Of a stretch of 64,000 bases of DNA, positions 31,609 to 44,326 are shown piece by piece. Numbering within the stretch: position 1 is the first letter of the stretch; the number at the start of each line of letters is the position of its first letter. Origin of the DNA: Terfezia claveryi (lineage: Eukaryota; Ascomycota; Pezizomycetes; Pezizales; Pezizaceae); NCBI GenBank assembly GCA_015179025.1, contig WHUX01000016.1, positions 496,001 through 560,000 of the forward strand, given 5' to 3'. A model generated the notes under the pieces. That model was given only the letters and a program-made list of their open reading frames with translations, was not told the DNA's origin and did no database searches. Position numbers and translations under genes: made by a program.

Positions 31609-34600
31609 CATAGGAGTCTCACTTAAGCGAAGGGTATTTCAATGGTTTCTCATATGGTAATCGGGGATTCGCTTACTTAGGTTTATGACCTTGCATGGGA
31701 GCCAGTACCGTGGAATGTTGTTGCTGTTATCCCTTTGGGACTGCTGCTGAGACATTGACAAATTGTGCATGAGAGAATCTCACCGGTGACCAAACACAGT
31801 TGGAGCAAAAATCTCGACTTTTGGTAACATCGATACTCTTGGTAGTTGGAAAGTTGTGTTTTCAACCGGCTGAGCCATCCCTATTGGATATTTTTATGAA
31901 CGATCTGTTACATAGAGCAGCACCGGGAGTTAGTACCAATCAAGAACTGGAACATTTCACCTCGTACAGGTCAGGTTCGTACGATCATCGATGACGGTGG
32001 GGCACAAGGTACTTAGGCGCTGGCACTACGACTTCATGTGATGTTGCTGCTGCTACTGTTACCTTGAATAATCATTCGCAGGCCCACCAAGATACAATAT
32101 CGTAAATTGAGGCGTTGGGATTTACATCGTACTCTAGACTACCTAGTTAGTTTAATTAAATGTCTTTGGAGGTAACTTCTACAGCAGCTTCGTATTGTTC
32201 CGACCCAACACGGTGTGCGGGGATTGATCTTCTTGACTGGCGCTTGCTAGTAAGCATATGCGTGGACTAAACGTAATAAGATGTATATGAACCAATAAAA
32301 TTGCTCCATCTCAGGCATCAAAAGTAACTAATAATATTCGAACTTGGCACTGGCACCCACGTTTTCAGGGTATCGAGACTGGTTTTTAGTCTGCCTTGAA
32401 ATTACTGGCTATAAGGAACTGAAAACCCAAAAGATGCCCAGGTCTGATTGGGAATAAGCTGTGGCATACTGTATCAGAAAAGTCAAATGTTGGATGCACC
32501 CCATTGGCTGTTTTAAACATTTAATAATGAGGGCACGGTGTCCATATTTTGCTGTAGTCATTGAAGGGCGCAGTCAGGTGACATATACTGTAGTTCTACG
32601 CCAAAGGCCATCGTGATAAACTGTCAACAAACAAAGCTACCAAGACAGAAGCTCTACCTTGGAATTCTTTTAAAATACTTATTCCTCTCACATACTGAGA
32701 CATCAGGCAAACGAATCAATATTTGGATTATAAAGGTAGCTCAGAAAATGAGTGAGGAGGTGGTTGTCGTGTATCTTCCCATACAAATTCGAATGACAGC
32801 GTGAAGTATAGTATTTGGACCTCTTGTGAGTTTGCACCTTCTGTGCACTACACCCTTTACGCTGAATAAGAAGGTGGAGGCATTCGATAATTTCTAAATG
32901 TCATTCGTGGGCTTCAATACTATTTTCAAATTGGTCAAATTTAGCGACAAGATTGACCCCCAACGAAGACTGATTCCTGACAAGTATTCGCACTATTCTT
33001 TATCTGAAATATTTTTGCTTTTCAGTCTTCATATTAAGCCTCCCTATATTCTTGTGAATTTGCCGTACGTATTCACACTGACGGCCAATTTAGTTAGAAT
33101 TATAATAGTAACATATACATAAATGACATGTAAGCAAGTTAGCATAAACGCTTTATGTAGTTTCTTGGATCAAGTAAAGAGTACTTATGGTTAGGGAGTT
33201 GCTATACAGCTCGAATGGAGGTTCTACATTCAAAGCCTTACCTGGATCCGAGGTAGGATCTTTATTTGGGAATATTTCGAAAGCGAGACCTCTAGGTAAT
33301 GAATGCCCCTAGAACGATTTATAAGTAATATATTTTTAGTTGCTAAAAGGGGATGTTAACAAAATCCTTGAGAAATGCAAGAGTTAAGTTTCCTAGAATT
33401 AAATAAACCATTTAACAGAGACAGCCCAAAGGGCTAAGAAGAAACGGTGTTATGGAGGACGTGCTGGAGACCCAATGATAACTGCTACGGTGTCGTCAAA
33501 ACGACTCATGTGGAGCGGTTGCTGAAAAGCTATTAGAACCATACGTTTGGAAATATAATCATATTAATCATTTGGGGGGGAGGAGCAGAACCTCAGTGGT
33601 AGGGAAGGAATTGAGTTATATCCCTAGCCCTGGAATTGTCTTGGGAGGGTCCTCAACATTAAATTTATTCCACAATACGATTCACAGTTCCAGTTGATAA
33701 GTTAGGGAACCTCGAGACTTTCACGTGGAATAAGTCTTTCTCTACTAGCTTGATCTCTCATCAAGCTCTAATACAGTGAAGGTTTTAGTTCCTGTACTGC
33801 TAAGGTAGTTCATTTATGTGCCTGTGGGCCGAATTCCTGTGCTCAATATTTAATTATACTATATTAAGTGCTAATTCGACAGTCCGTCGTCTGATGGAGA
33901 AGCCAGCGGGTCCCGCTAACCTACATAGTACTTTTGAGACATGCTAAATCGCCTCATTCCCAGATGGTCACGAAATGCAGATGCGGTAAATAATCAGGTA
34001 CTCATATCATCGCAAATTATAAATAATTGTAAAACAGGTCGATATCATAATGACTGTCATCCTTCATATGCTGAAACGTTCACCGACACTTCTCCTAAAG
34101 TATTTATTATAAGATACATGGACCCATACGTTGTGTCTCATGATTAAGCATAGTTAACCAATTCTATTTAATATTAATAATGACCATGAATTCGAAGGCC
34201 TAGCTATTAGGGTGTGATATCCATTGCATATGAGCATGACTCGCCAGCATCCAAAATCCAAATGATATAAATCGATCAAACAAATTTCCTGTTCTCCTAA
34301 ATCACACTTATAGGGAGAACAACCATATCATTGATGGCCATGCAATCCAGCAGTCTGGACATAAGTCTACAACAGGACGATGACAAGCTAATGGGCAAAT
34401 CTAAACCCAGTACATGGAAATATTGTTACATGTACGTATGTATTAGGGATGAATCTGAACGACTTACAGCCTCGAATTGCCAATATAGATCTGCACAGTG
34501 GTATGAACGTCTCAACCTATCCATAGAACCAGCGATGTGAGGGGTTGTTCATGGCCCTTGAGAGTCGTTCACAAGACTATAGAATGCGTGTGTATCTGAT

Positions 34601-36462
34601 TTAGTTATGTATACAAAATACATCCAACTACTTTTTTGACTCCGCTACCGTTGGGGCGAGCCTGGTAAATACTAAGGTACGTCAATACGGGGCTGAAGGT
34701 CACAAATTTCCCAGGTAAAATGGACACAATTCGGATTTTACCTAACGTTACCGAGAATGGGTCTCTACTGTAGCCTTAGGCAGCCTAGGGTTCAACGGCG
34801 AGGATCAGACTGCATTGTCGATCAACTCTCACGGTATCGAAACGAAAAGTAGGTGCATAACTGCAGTGTACCGGCTATACGTGGTGCAAACCAGCTACCG
34901 TAACACTGTGCAGAGTGTAGAGATGATACTGATTAACTAACATTTGTTGACTTGCTGGCGTAGAATAGCTAAGCAGTGGAGGTTGTTTACGACACTGCGA
35001 ATTGAGGACTCATGCTCAGTTCGGCAGTAGTTGTGGGGAAAGGCTGACCAGCTCTCACTGCTTTGACATTGTCATAGGGATTCTCTTTTGGTGTGAGACC
35101 ATTGATTTCACGTAAGTGTGTAGTGTGTGAGAAACCTTTTCTATTTTGTTCGTCTCGAACTGTTTGCTAATTATTTCTTCCAATCTAGCTTGACCCTCGA
35201 GCCAAACGCAATATATATTAACGACCACGGGGTAGAAAAGGCATACGGAAACAGCCGGTATCTCCGTCGGGAGTAGGTATGGTGGCATCGAATCCGGAAA
35301 TGGGCACGAGCGTAGGATTTCAAGTTTGGGTGATAATTTCGGGTCAGTAAAGTGAATAATTACTCAACGAAAGACGGTCGACCAAGCTTAAATGGTCATT
35401 GGGTTAAAGGTTCTTATCAGCGATGTCAGTGTCGGGTCGGGTTATTTGTTGTTCGATGCAAGCAAGCGTTATATTCCTGAAGGGTTCAAGTCGATGCGCT
35501 TCAAGTTATCACCATCGATATAGGGCAGAGCTTCTTATTGGTCCCTTTCCCCCACATTGGTATAAGGCTTGCGCACAACACCTAGGGCTATAGACGATCC
35601 CTACTAAGTGCTCCGTACTCTATATCTTTTTGACCACCCATGAATTATATTGCCTATGGACAAAAAGAGCAAAGTTATAGGTATGTATACGTAGCTAAGT
35701 ATTTAGATAGGGTATGGGGTACCGTACTTACATGCTTAGTGGCCAGGATTGTTGGGAGTACGCTGGGCTAAGACGCGAACACACTATCAACCAAGGTACG
35801 ATTTAACTCGATATCTATTATACTCTTCAAATTTTGAGAGATAATGGAGTATAAAAGGGCTACGAACTGGCCTAATTTCAATCGACCATTGAGATTACTG
35901 ATATGCATTGGTACTTTATGACTTGCTTTTATCAGAAGTATAAGGGGATGGATATTCACGCTTAAGCTGGGTAAATCGAAGATTAGCAAAAGTGTGTGTA
36001 GTGGAGCACCGTGTATAATAGTTGACGTGCAACTGGATGAGCTCCTGTCGCCTATAACCTCTTCTCCTACTGAGCTTTGATTCTAGTACAGATCTGTCAG
36101 CTTATTGCTTGTCTTCACTTCGTCAATTGCGAAGCCAGGCCATCGCAAATCTACTGCTGTACATCATAGAAAGACAGCTTGAACTAGTGCTATCATCCTA
36201 ATTTCACGACAATAACGAAAAACGACAACATCGGGTCAGAATCATACATCCTCCCTACCAAACTCTCAGGCTCCAGAGTGCGATGTGAGTCTCCCTTGGT
36301 TATAAATGGAATTGAAAAACTCCCATGGGCTACTTAATGTACTCTGTACATGCAGACTGACATGCGACCCCTGCTAAATAATCACTTATATTCTCTCTTT
36401 ATAGCACTTTAGCTAGGCATCAGTCTTGATACTGAAAGTCCAATTCACGACCAAAGCAAAAT
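31609..36462. other. 4.9-kb gene-free, AT-rich stretch
   Basis: I see no convincing gene, RNA or complete element here. Between about 32880 and 34150 the sequence is especially AT-rich with scattered short frames and may be a heavily decayed repeat, but no family is recognisable. Confidence 0.45.
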
Positions 36463-37456
36463 ATGATCGAGCCTATACCATTCTCATTTACTGTTCCCCC
36501 CAGGACCATGATCCACGTCGAACCGCTGCCCACGTACCAAACCTCAATGTCTCCCAGCTCCAGGCATGAGCGAACGAGTGAGAGACTTGCGGAAGAGTTG
36601 GAGCTCAGGTTGCACATTGACTCTCTACCAATACCAAGAAGCATACGACTGAATGAATATTCAATCCCATCTGATGGAATAAGGTGGGACATTTTCGATA
36701 AAAATATCACAAAACTTCTAGGAGAGGAAGCATATCTCTGGAATACAGTAAGTTACTCTACATCAGTGTTCTTGAGCAATTCTCATAAGCCTGAAAAAAC
36801 AGTATTCTCGTCTCGAAGATGGGTGGTACACCATATATGCTACTAGCCCACTCACAATTTCCCAAATCAACGACCTCAAGGCATGGACTGCGGAGGCAAA
36901 TGAGGAGGATCGGATGGCTGCGGAGACCGCATGGAAAACAGGAGAAAAAGACGACCACCATCGGGTAAAAGAACGGGATCTTATTCGCATGGTGCGGGAG
37001 CGGCGAGAAGTGAGAGACCAGGAGCGATGGCAAAAGGAGAAGAGGAGGAGGGAGTTTGAAAGGGAAATTGCATGGGAGGAGAGGAAGCGGGTTGAATGGA
37101 GGAGATACTTTCGGCAAAAGGCTGTGGCGGATGAGGAAGCCCAGAAAGCGGACAAGATGGGAGAGAGAATCCGAAAGATGGAAATTATGAGGATGGGAAA
37201 CGAGGCTGTTATGACTATGGAAGACGATAATGAGATACCAGATGAGAGCGAGTGGAGAAAAGTAGCCTTGAAGAGGCTCATCAGAACTGGCCATAGATGG
37301 GGTTCAGGCCACCTCAGAGGAGCTACCTCAGTCACGAAGGCTGGGGACAGGAGTAGGTCAAATGGGAGGGCTAGGTACCTCAATTGCAATGAGTTGAGCA
37401 ATATGGGGTGGAAGGTGGTTACTCGAATAACAGCTAGGGTGCATGGTGCTAACTAG
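36463..37456 (+). CDS. hypothetical protein with a long charged coiled coil, one intron
   Basis: Exons 36463-36747 and 36803-37456 join across a 55-nt GTAAGT-ACAG intron in phase 0, giving 312 residues. The first 110 residues form a compact region (PIPFSFTVPPRTMIHVEPLP, LRLHIDSLPIPRS, then GWYTIYATSPLTISQIND). Residues about 125-235 are extremely rich in Arg, Glu and Lys with heptad spacing (RERREVRDQERWQKEKRRRE), a coiled coil or single alpha-helix. A basic C-terminal tail follows. No known domain was recognised. The antisense frames of 178 and 212 codons are by-products of this charged composition. It may be a lineage-specific gene. Confidence 0.65.
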
Positions 37457-38698
37457 ACTAGGATGCATGGGGCCCTTCACAATTGAAGCTTTACAGGGAA
37501 TCTTGCGAGGTGGTAAGGCTTGATGGAGAGGATATGGATGTACATGTACGGGATGGCCTTTTGGTTTGAATATCCCGAGCCATTCCTATTTGTTGGGATT
37601 TCTGGTCCCATGTTCAATTGCAATCCTAGTTACTTAGCTTTATCTCGAATATATATCGGAAGTTCTACGTTGCAGTCACTCGTGCAAGGATATGTAATTA
37701 CAAAACTTGAGTTGTAAGAATACTTGCGAGAAGAATACATATAATTCTTATGCGTAAGTGGGTATCGTTACGCACACTTAGGAGTATTTATAGCCTCTAG
37801 CCAGAATCCTACGCTTCAGCCTCAAAAGCCTGGACAAAGCGATGTGACTGTGGGCGATTGATTCTGTTTCAATGCTGAGGGGCCCACAAATCACGAATGT
37901 GTATATATGTATGTAAATAAGTACAATAAGTACATGCACATGTGACCATCCGCAGAGACATCTCGAATACGTGTGTACCAACCACCGGCGTTGCTGATAG
38001 ATAACCTCCTATACTCTATCTGGTTCCTTCGGTGCTCTGTTTCAAAACACGGCAGCCTCGGAACCATGACCCTCCCTGCCGGTATTTCCTGCTATTTAAG
38101 GATTGACGACAAGGCTAACTCATGCCAAGCCCAGATAACATCCCGGGCCATGGCTAAACTCTTTCGCAGGATCTTGAGTCTCTTCACACAGCTTTTATAC
38201 GCTTATTCTCGTCCGCACTCGAGGTGGCCGATAAATATGACCGAACCTCTGGGTCGGCGTGTGTCAGGCTTTCCTCCTAGGTGGGATACAGATAGTGCAT
38301 AAGCAAAGCCTTTCTGATTCCCAGCAAAGTTCGGGGTTTCTCAGTCATAAAACACAGAAGTGGGCGGCACAGTTTGCCCCCATTCTGAAAAGATTGCGTC
38401 TTAGGATGACTTCCGGCTATATTCCGGTTCTCCAGTATATTACTGCATGATCGCCAATGCTCGTTCAATTGCAATTTTTTTGCTGTGCAATATACCTGCG
38501 CTGGACGTGTGGTCACATTTGGCTTTGGCTCAATTTTACCTGTCACTCTCATTCAACCTTCACATTCCTATACGCTAATTCTTTGGTATCGTTATTCTCT
38601 GAAGTATTTATTACATTTGCTTTTCTTTCATCGAAGGCCGAGATCTACTAGACCTGTTGATACTGCCCAACAGTAAAGCAGGAAAATATCATTAATAT
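37457..38698. other. intergenic upstream of the MFS transporter
   Basis: No gene seen. The pyrimidine-rich stretch with several TTTC runs (about 38540-38640) may form part of the MFS promoter or leader. Confidence 0.45.
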
Positions 38699-41385
38699 AT
38701 GGCATCTTTTGATATCACAAAAACATCTCCCAGTGAGAATAGCGCTTCTTCTGATATCGCAGTAGGCGATCTGCCCTCAGATTTATGGACGCAGGAGGTT
38801 TTGGGGAGTTTTGGACATGGTCGACCGCCTCATCCAACCTTTAAGATTCCGCGAAAGGAAGTCAGCTCAACCTTGATACACACCCCAACAGATGCGAGAG
38901 CAAGACAACTAAGTATAGTGCCTTCAGTATCGAATGATGGGAGGTCGAGTGTACGGTGGAGTAACCATAATATAGCTTTGCCAGGTGAAAATGGGAGTGA
39001 AAATGAAACCAGCTCAACATGTGCGGGATATGCATCAAGTCCGATACCACCAAAGGACGGGGTTGGGAGTGACTTGGAGACGTCATACCATTTTCCGGAG
39101 CTCGGGAGGGAAGGTGGTTCAAAACAAAGTGAGGGAAGTAGTATAGAGGTGGCAGTTGGCGGTCCTTCTCGAACCTCCAGCCTCAAAGCTTTCAGGCAGG
39201 TGTTTATACGGAAGGAGAGCAGAGTCGATAGGGGTCTAAGAGGTATAGGACCTGAATACAGGATGGCCGATTCACCAATTGCACCAATTCCAGAGGCCTA
39301 TGGAACACCTGATGCTATAAGCACAATAAATATTAATACTATACCGGTACCACGAACATTGAGTAATTCAGGACTCGGACGACTTAAATTAGGAGCACAA
39401 TTATCATCAGCTTCGCCAAAGAATCACTATGAAGCAAGACTTCAGACATATTCACCACCTATAGATCTAATTCGGTCATCACATACGGTAGATTGTGGAA
39501 CTTCACCAAGCCAACATCCATACCCCCAAACACCAAAGGGCCTGGAAATACCGGAACATAGCATGCATTCCCCATACATACATCATTCTCCCGTACCAGT
39601 GCTAAGTAATAATGATGGGAGTATCCATGCAACATCCGCAGTAGGTGCTGCAAGCACAGGTGGGGACCGGGAAGGTTTAGATCCGAGATGGAGAATTGAC
39701 CCGGAGAATCCACAAAATTGGAACCTGAAAAGAAAATGTTATAATACCTTGATTGCATTATTATATACTTTTGCAATGTAAGATCCTATAATCTGAGATC
39801 TCCCGTATGGTGACAACTGACCTAAAGTTATCGAATTCACAGCCTTTTCGCTGGAGCAGTTTATCTACCCGCACATAGTGCCTTGGCGGTACATTTTGGG
39901 GTTTCATCCACTGTCACTATCATGGGATTTATGTTATTCACTCTGGGCCTAGCATTTGGTCCTGCACTAGGCATTATTCTAAGTGATATATTTGGGCGCC
40001 GACCGATCTTTGGACTGGCACTTCCATTATCTTGCATATTCAACATGGGTGCGGGCCTATCTACCAATTTGGGCACATTATTAATGTGTAGGTTTCTTGC
40101 GGCTGTGGTTGCAAGCCCCGCAGTTGCTATTGGATTCTTCATGATTGGGGATATGTGGACAGTAGAGAAGACGAAGTTTCCCACGATGGTTTACGTTTTG
40201 GGCGTCTGTGGAGGTCCGTACCTGGGTAGGGTCTTTGTATGTTCGAAATAATTTGTCTACATAACACTGACATCTTCATAGGACCTATCATTGGTGGCTT
40301 TGTAGTGAATTATGGAAATTGGGCTTGGGCAATGTGGCTCACTCTCATCGTTTCTGCAGTCATTTACATGTTGTCATATTTTATGTCTGAAACCCATGAA
40401 ACTTGGGTCCTATACACTCGTCAGAAATGCCTTAGAACGACTGAATTGTCATCTCCGCCCCAAACGCCAGGGCTGCAAGCAAAAATCTCCGATATAAGGC
40501 GAAGCACTTCGCGGAAGTTGCGGAGGGCAAAGGCTCCGAGCATCCGGAAGGTGAATCGGTTAGCAATAATTAAAAATGGACTTCAAGTGACAACTGTGCA
40601 TGCGGTCAAGATGCTTATCTTTGAGCCTATCGTTACCATTTCGAGTGTCTATATTGGGTTCGTATTTGGGTGCCTGTTCCAGACCCTAGTCTCGGTGCCA
40701 CTTGTTTTCACAAAGGTATACAAGGTCGATCTCATCGGGAGTGGATTTAGCGAGTTGGGCATTTTGGGGGGAATGCTTGCTTCGGTCCTGATATTGATAA
40801 TTCTAGAGTTGACAGTTCATCAACGAGCACAAAAGCGTGTGATGTCGGGACTTGGAGGAAATGTTGCGCCCGAGGAGAAGCTCCAGCTGGTGCTTCTAGC
40901 TAGTATCATGTTTCCTATTGGGTTATTCTGGTGGGCATGGAGTGCACAGGAAAAAATCCACTGGTTCTTGCCGATCCTATCAGGAGTGGCCTTGGGATTT
41001 GCTGGACTCTCCATAATCGTAAGTTATTCTATCAGCTCGAGCTCTCGACCTATGTGATGAATCAAAAGACTCATTACATCTCATGTAGCTCGGCCTCACA
41101 TTATACATACAAGAGATATACTCTGGCGACACACTTATCTCCGCCATTGTCGCAACTACAACAATGCAGTGGCTTCTAGGAGCCATTTTCCCGCTCTTCA
41201 CGATCCCAATGTATGAAAAATTGACTATAGGCTGGGCAGGCAGTGTGATGGCTTTTACCAGTTTAGTGTTTGTGCCCCTGCCTTGGGCTCTATGGAAGTG
41301 GGGAAGGGATCTCAGGGCAGTGACTAAGTTTGAGGTGAATGTGTTTTGTGAGAAGGAGAGGCGGGAGGCTAGTACGGCGGTATAA
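38699..41385 (+). CDS. MFS transporter, DHA1 polyamine/drug:H+ antiporter type, long N-terminal tail
   Basis: Exons 38699-39777, 39843-40225, 40282-41018 and 41089-41385 encode 831 residues; introns of 65, 56 and 70 nt are GT-AG and keep frame. Residue 334 starts DPENPQNW, the hallmark preceding TM1 in fungal TPO/FLR-type DHA1 transporters. Motif A is LSDIFGRRP after TM2, and motif C (GVCGGPYLGPIIGG in TM5), typical of antiporters, is split by the second intron. A central cytosolic loop is basic (SDIRRSTSRKLRRAKAP). The family exports polyamines, organic acids or drugs across the plasma membrane. The roughly 340-residue Ser/Pro-rich cytosolic tail is several times longer than usual and may be a phosphorylation platform. 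The substrate cannot be told from sequence. Confidence 0.9.
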
Positions 41386-41874
41386 TGCCTAAGAACCATT
41401 TCGGAAAGTCTGGCAGTGCGGAGTTCGGAGTATCTTTTTGGGGGTTTAATTTGGTATTGGCTTGCTGTTCGGCACGATTATGATTCTATCCACAAAAAGT
41501 CTAGTTAACAATAATTTATTCCATCAGTATAATACACCAACTCTTATAGATATTTTTCTGTTTGAGTTTGTATCAAGGCGGAGCTTTCGCCCCGACGTCG
41601 TCATTCTAGGCCCCTACACCCACAGACCAATGATTCCCCGCACTTCGGACCACTGCTAAGGTTGATTGGTACCTCAACTCGAAGCCTTAGTCTCGATCCA
41701 TAAAGCCTTGTCTACACTGCCGCGTGGCGAAACTTCACTGAGCCGTATAACAGAAGGAATCCACATAAAGGCTGATAAGTAAGGCTGTGCAAAAAGATGT
41801 GATCTGTTTCTCGGGTCGGCCTCCCGTTGGAAGACGAGGAGGATACTTAAAAGGTTGAGAGACTGCTACGGAGG
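41386..41874. other. intergenic
   Basis: Short gap between two genes on the same strand; nothing recognisable beyond 3' and 5' flanks. Confidence 0.45.
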
Positions 41875-42909
41875 ATGGTTTTATTTTGCACAACAGCTAC
41901 AGATAACACAAATTGCGACCTGATACCTCCATTTATACTACGCGCTAATACAAAGTCGATGTCATACCCTTCAGAGAAGTCACCAGAGGCCATGGCTGCC
42001 CTCCTCGGTATTAACTCCGTAACTGGCGTTCCGGAGCAGAAGCCCCCACCATATGATCCCACACCAAACCACACCTCTCTCTTGACCTCCCCTAGCACCA
42101 CCTCACTTGCCAGCCTAGAGGACGTCTCTCATCCAAAATCATCAACAAGCACGAAATTCTTCATTTCCCAGAAAGGGAATACTCTTCGTCCATGGCCATG
42201 GTGCTACTCCAACGAGCTCGTTACTCCGATATTTGATTCTACGAGGACATTCCCATTATATACATCGACAAGGTTCAAGAAGAACAGTGGGAGCTGTGTC
42301 ATGTCCCCAGTTTATTCAGCTGAACATCAGGAGCCCGCAGATCCGAAAAGTCGATTTGAAGTACATACCACGTACTTTTTCGGTCCAGGGAATGATCCTG
42401 TGATTAGCTGTGACTTTGGGGGTGATAGGAGGGTTGAGACTATAGTGAGGAGTAAAGGGAAGCTGACTAGGAGTAGGTGGTTTGAATGGAATGGAGATAG
42501 GTATGAATGGCGATATGTTGGGAAGTGGAATTCAAGTGGGATGGTTCTGCAGAGAGTTGTCACTGATGCGCCGGCTATTCCGGACATTGTGATTACCGAT
42601 GAAAAAAGACCTGGGACACCTGTGTGCCCCCACGGCCACGGGAAGGGGAAGGCTAGGAAGACAGAAGACGAGTATGTCACTGTAGCGGACTTTCAGAGGG
42701 ATGAAGAAGAGTGTAAAAAATGTGTTATGGGATTTAGTCCTGCGGGGCAAGGTGGGTGGGTGACTATCTATGAGAAGGAGGAAGAGGGCAGGAGGGGTTT
42801 GCCGGAGTGGTTGGTGTTGGCGAGTTGTATGGTGATGTTGAAAAGGGAAAGGGATAGGAGGACTATTCAAATTGCGATGTTGATGAGTGGAGCGCCCGGC
42901 GGGCCATAA
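41875..42909 (+). CDS. conserved-looking hypothetical, tubby/LURP-one-like core
   Basis: This intronless 344-codon frame starts with ATG at 41875. A second ATG at 41959 (MSYPSEKSPEAM) is an equally good start and gives a more typical Ser/Pro-rich N terminus. The middle (about residues 95-215) reads as alternating beta strands with STRTFPLYTSTRF, FGGDRRVETIVRSKGKL and RWFEWNGDRYEWRYVGKW. This pattern resembles the fungal DUF6593/LURP-one-like group of the tubby C-terminal fold. A Cys/His pair set (CPHGHGKG, EECKKC) follows. The end is a helical QIAMLMSGAPGGP. Function is unknown; the domain assignment is tentative. Confidence 0.65.
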   Translation: MVLFCTTATDNTNCDLIPPFILRANTKSMSYPSEKSPEAMAALLGINSVTGVPEQKPPPYDPTPNHTSLLTSPSTTSLASLEDVSHPKSSTSTKFFISQKGNTLRPWPWCYSNELVTPIFDSTRTFPLYTSTRFKKNSGSCVMSPVYSAEHQEPADPKSRFEVHTTYFFGPGNDPVISCDFGGDRRVETIVRSKGKLTRSRWFEWNGDRYEWRYVGKWNSSGMVLQRVVTDAPAIPDIVITDEKRPGTPVCPHGHGKGKARKTEDEYVTVADFQRDEEECKKCVMGFSPAGQGGWVTIYEKEEEGRRGLPEWLVLASCMVMLKRERDRRTIQIAMLMSGAPGGP

Positions 42910-44326
42910 AGCCAACCCAGGACTTGATTGAATATGTTGGGTGGAGAATTGTCATATCAAGAGGTAGCGAAAGGTGGAGATTAATTTCGATGTCGATAAT
43001 CAAAGGGTGGTAATAGGTATTGGATATTAATATGGATGTTTTGTTTGGTATGGATCTTTTGCACTGAGCCGGATGAGAGTTTTTTGGCTAGCTTCTATTT
43101 TTCCTTTCATTGAATTACCAGCGATGGATAATATCACTTTTTCGCTTATTTCATTTTGTTTGCACTTATATCTAGGTACTTGTTTGCTTATTTCATTTTG
43201 TTTGCACCGAACCACCTACAAAACTAATATTATTTAATACATATTGTTATAAGCATTTGGTTACAAAGTTCCATTCCCGTGTGTATGTGTCAATAGATGG
43301 TTGGTACGTGAATGTTTGTTCTTTTACCTCACTTGGAAGGGACTCCGCTCCGCACTAGGCTCCTATGTACGGCAGAACGGCAGAACAGAACGCAGAACAA
43401 CGAGTACCGCATTTTTTGAAAATGAAGACCCCCTGTCTCTCTCCACACAAAATACGTTTGCTACTTGGAGCCTGACAGAGGAGGGTCTTACAACCAGACT
43501 AACTGTGGAGAGTCAGGCGGTCTGTTAGAGAGTGTAACCGCTAGGACAAAACGTGATCACTGGGTGCTAGGTTTGCCTAAACACCGATAGTAAGTATATA
43601 TTGTACGATCACACGGCCGATACCCACATTGTGCTGGGACTGGTTCATCTAGTGTCATGTTAAAAAAAACACGGTGAATGTTTTCGTTATATCGAATCTG
43701 AATGGTTGCCAATAATGTCGGCACTTTTTTCATAAGTACAATACTAGTCTGGTTGGATTTTGGTACAGTAGTATGCTGTGTTTCTGAATTTTTGTGAATT
43801 ATTGGCACTAGCAGAAATTTGTAAAGAGGGAGGGGTTTACGTAGTCTCGTGCCCGGTTTACGGATACCGTACAACCCTGCGTACAGACACAAGAACACAA
43901 TCTGTAGGTAGGAGGTTCCCCCTTCTGGAATAGTGCCAGGCTATAAAAATTCAGAAGATACGGTAGGTACCAGTACTTAGGTACTAAGTAACATATAAGT
44001 TGTGATAGGATCATGATGCTTATGTGCTGAATTATGCATGCCCTGACATATGCTGGTGGGATGTTAATGGTAGTGTCATAAAGTCATCTGGCTTGGTAAT
44101 CTGGGGCTGATAAATTTCCTCTTACTTAGCTAAGAAAAAATCTAGGGCCAAAGTTGTGTGTTAAATACGACTGGTTCCCTAGAGCTAAATTTTGAGTATC
44201 CCGCGTTCGAACCTCTGTTATAATTATTGTTTGACATAATAATATATATCATTAATTTCGTGGTGGTGTTCCTTCTAGCTTGAGTTTATATATGTGCCGA
44301 TAAATCAATGCTAGTTTTTTATTCGG
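42910..44326. other. intergenic; contains a short direct repeat
   Basis: GCTTATTTCATTTTGTTTGC occurs twice, at about 43144 and 43186. Degenerate forms of the dispersed 15-mer occur at about 43490 (CAACCAGACTAAC) and 43745 (TAGTCTGGTTGG). No gene seen. Confidence 0.5.

Noticed and set aside
36758..37401. 178- and 212-codon minus-strand frames rich in Leu/Ser/Phe
   Set aside because: Antisense to the charged coiled-coil gene; long open antisense frames are expected from its Glu/Lys/Arg codons.
44195..44225. tRNA B-box-like GCGTTCGAACCTC
   Set aside because: No A box at the right distance and no cloverleaf could be drawn.
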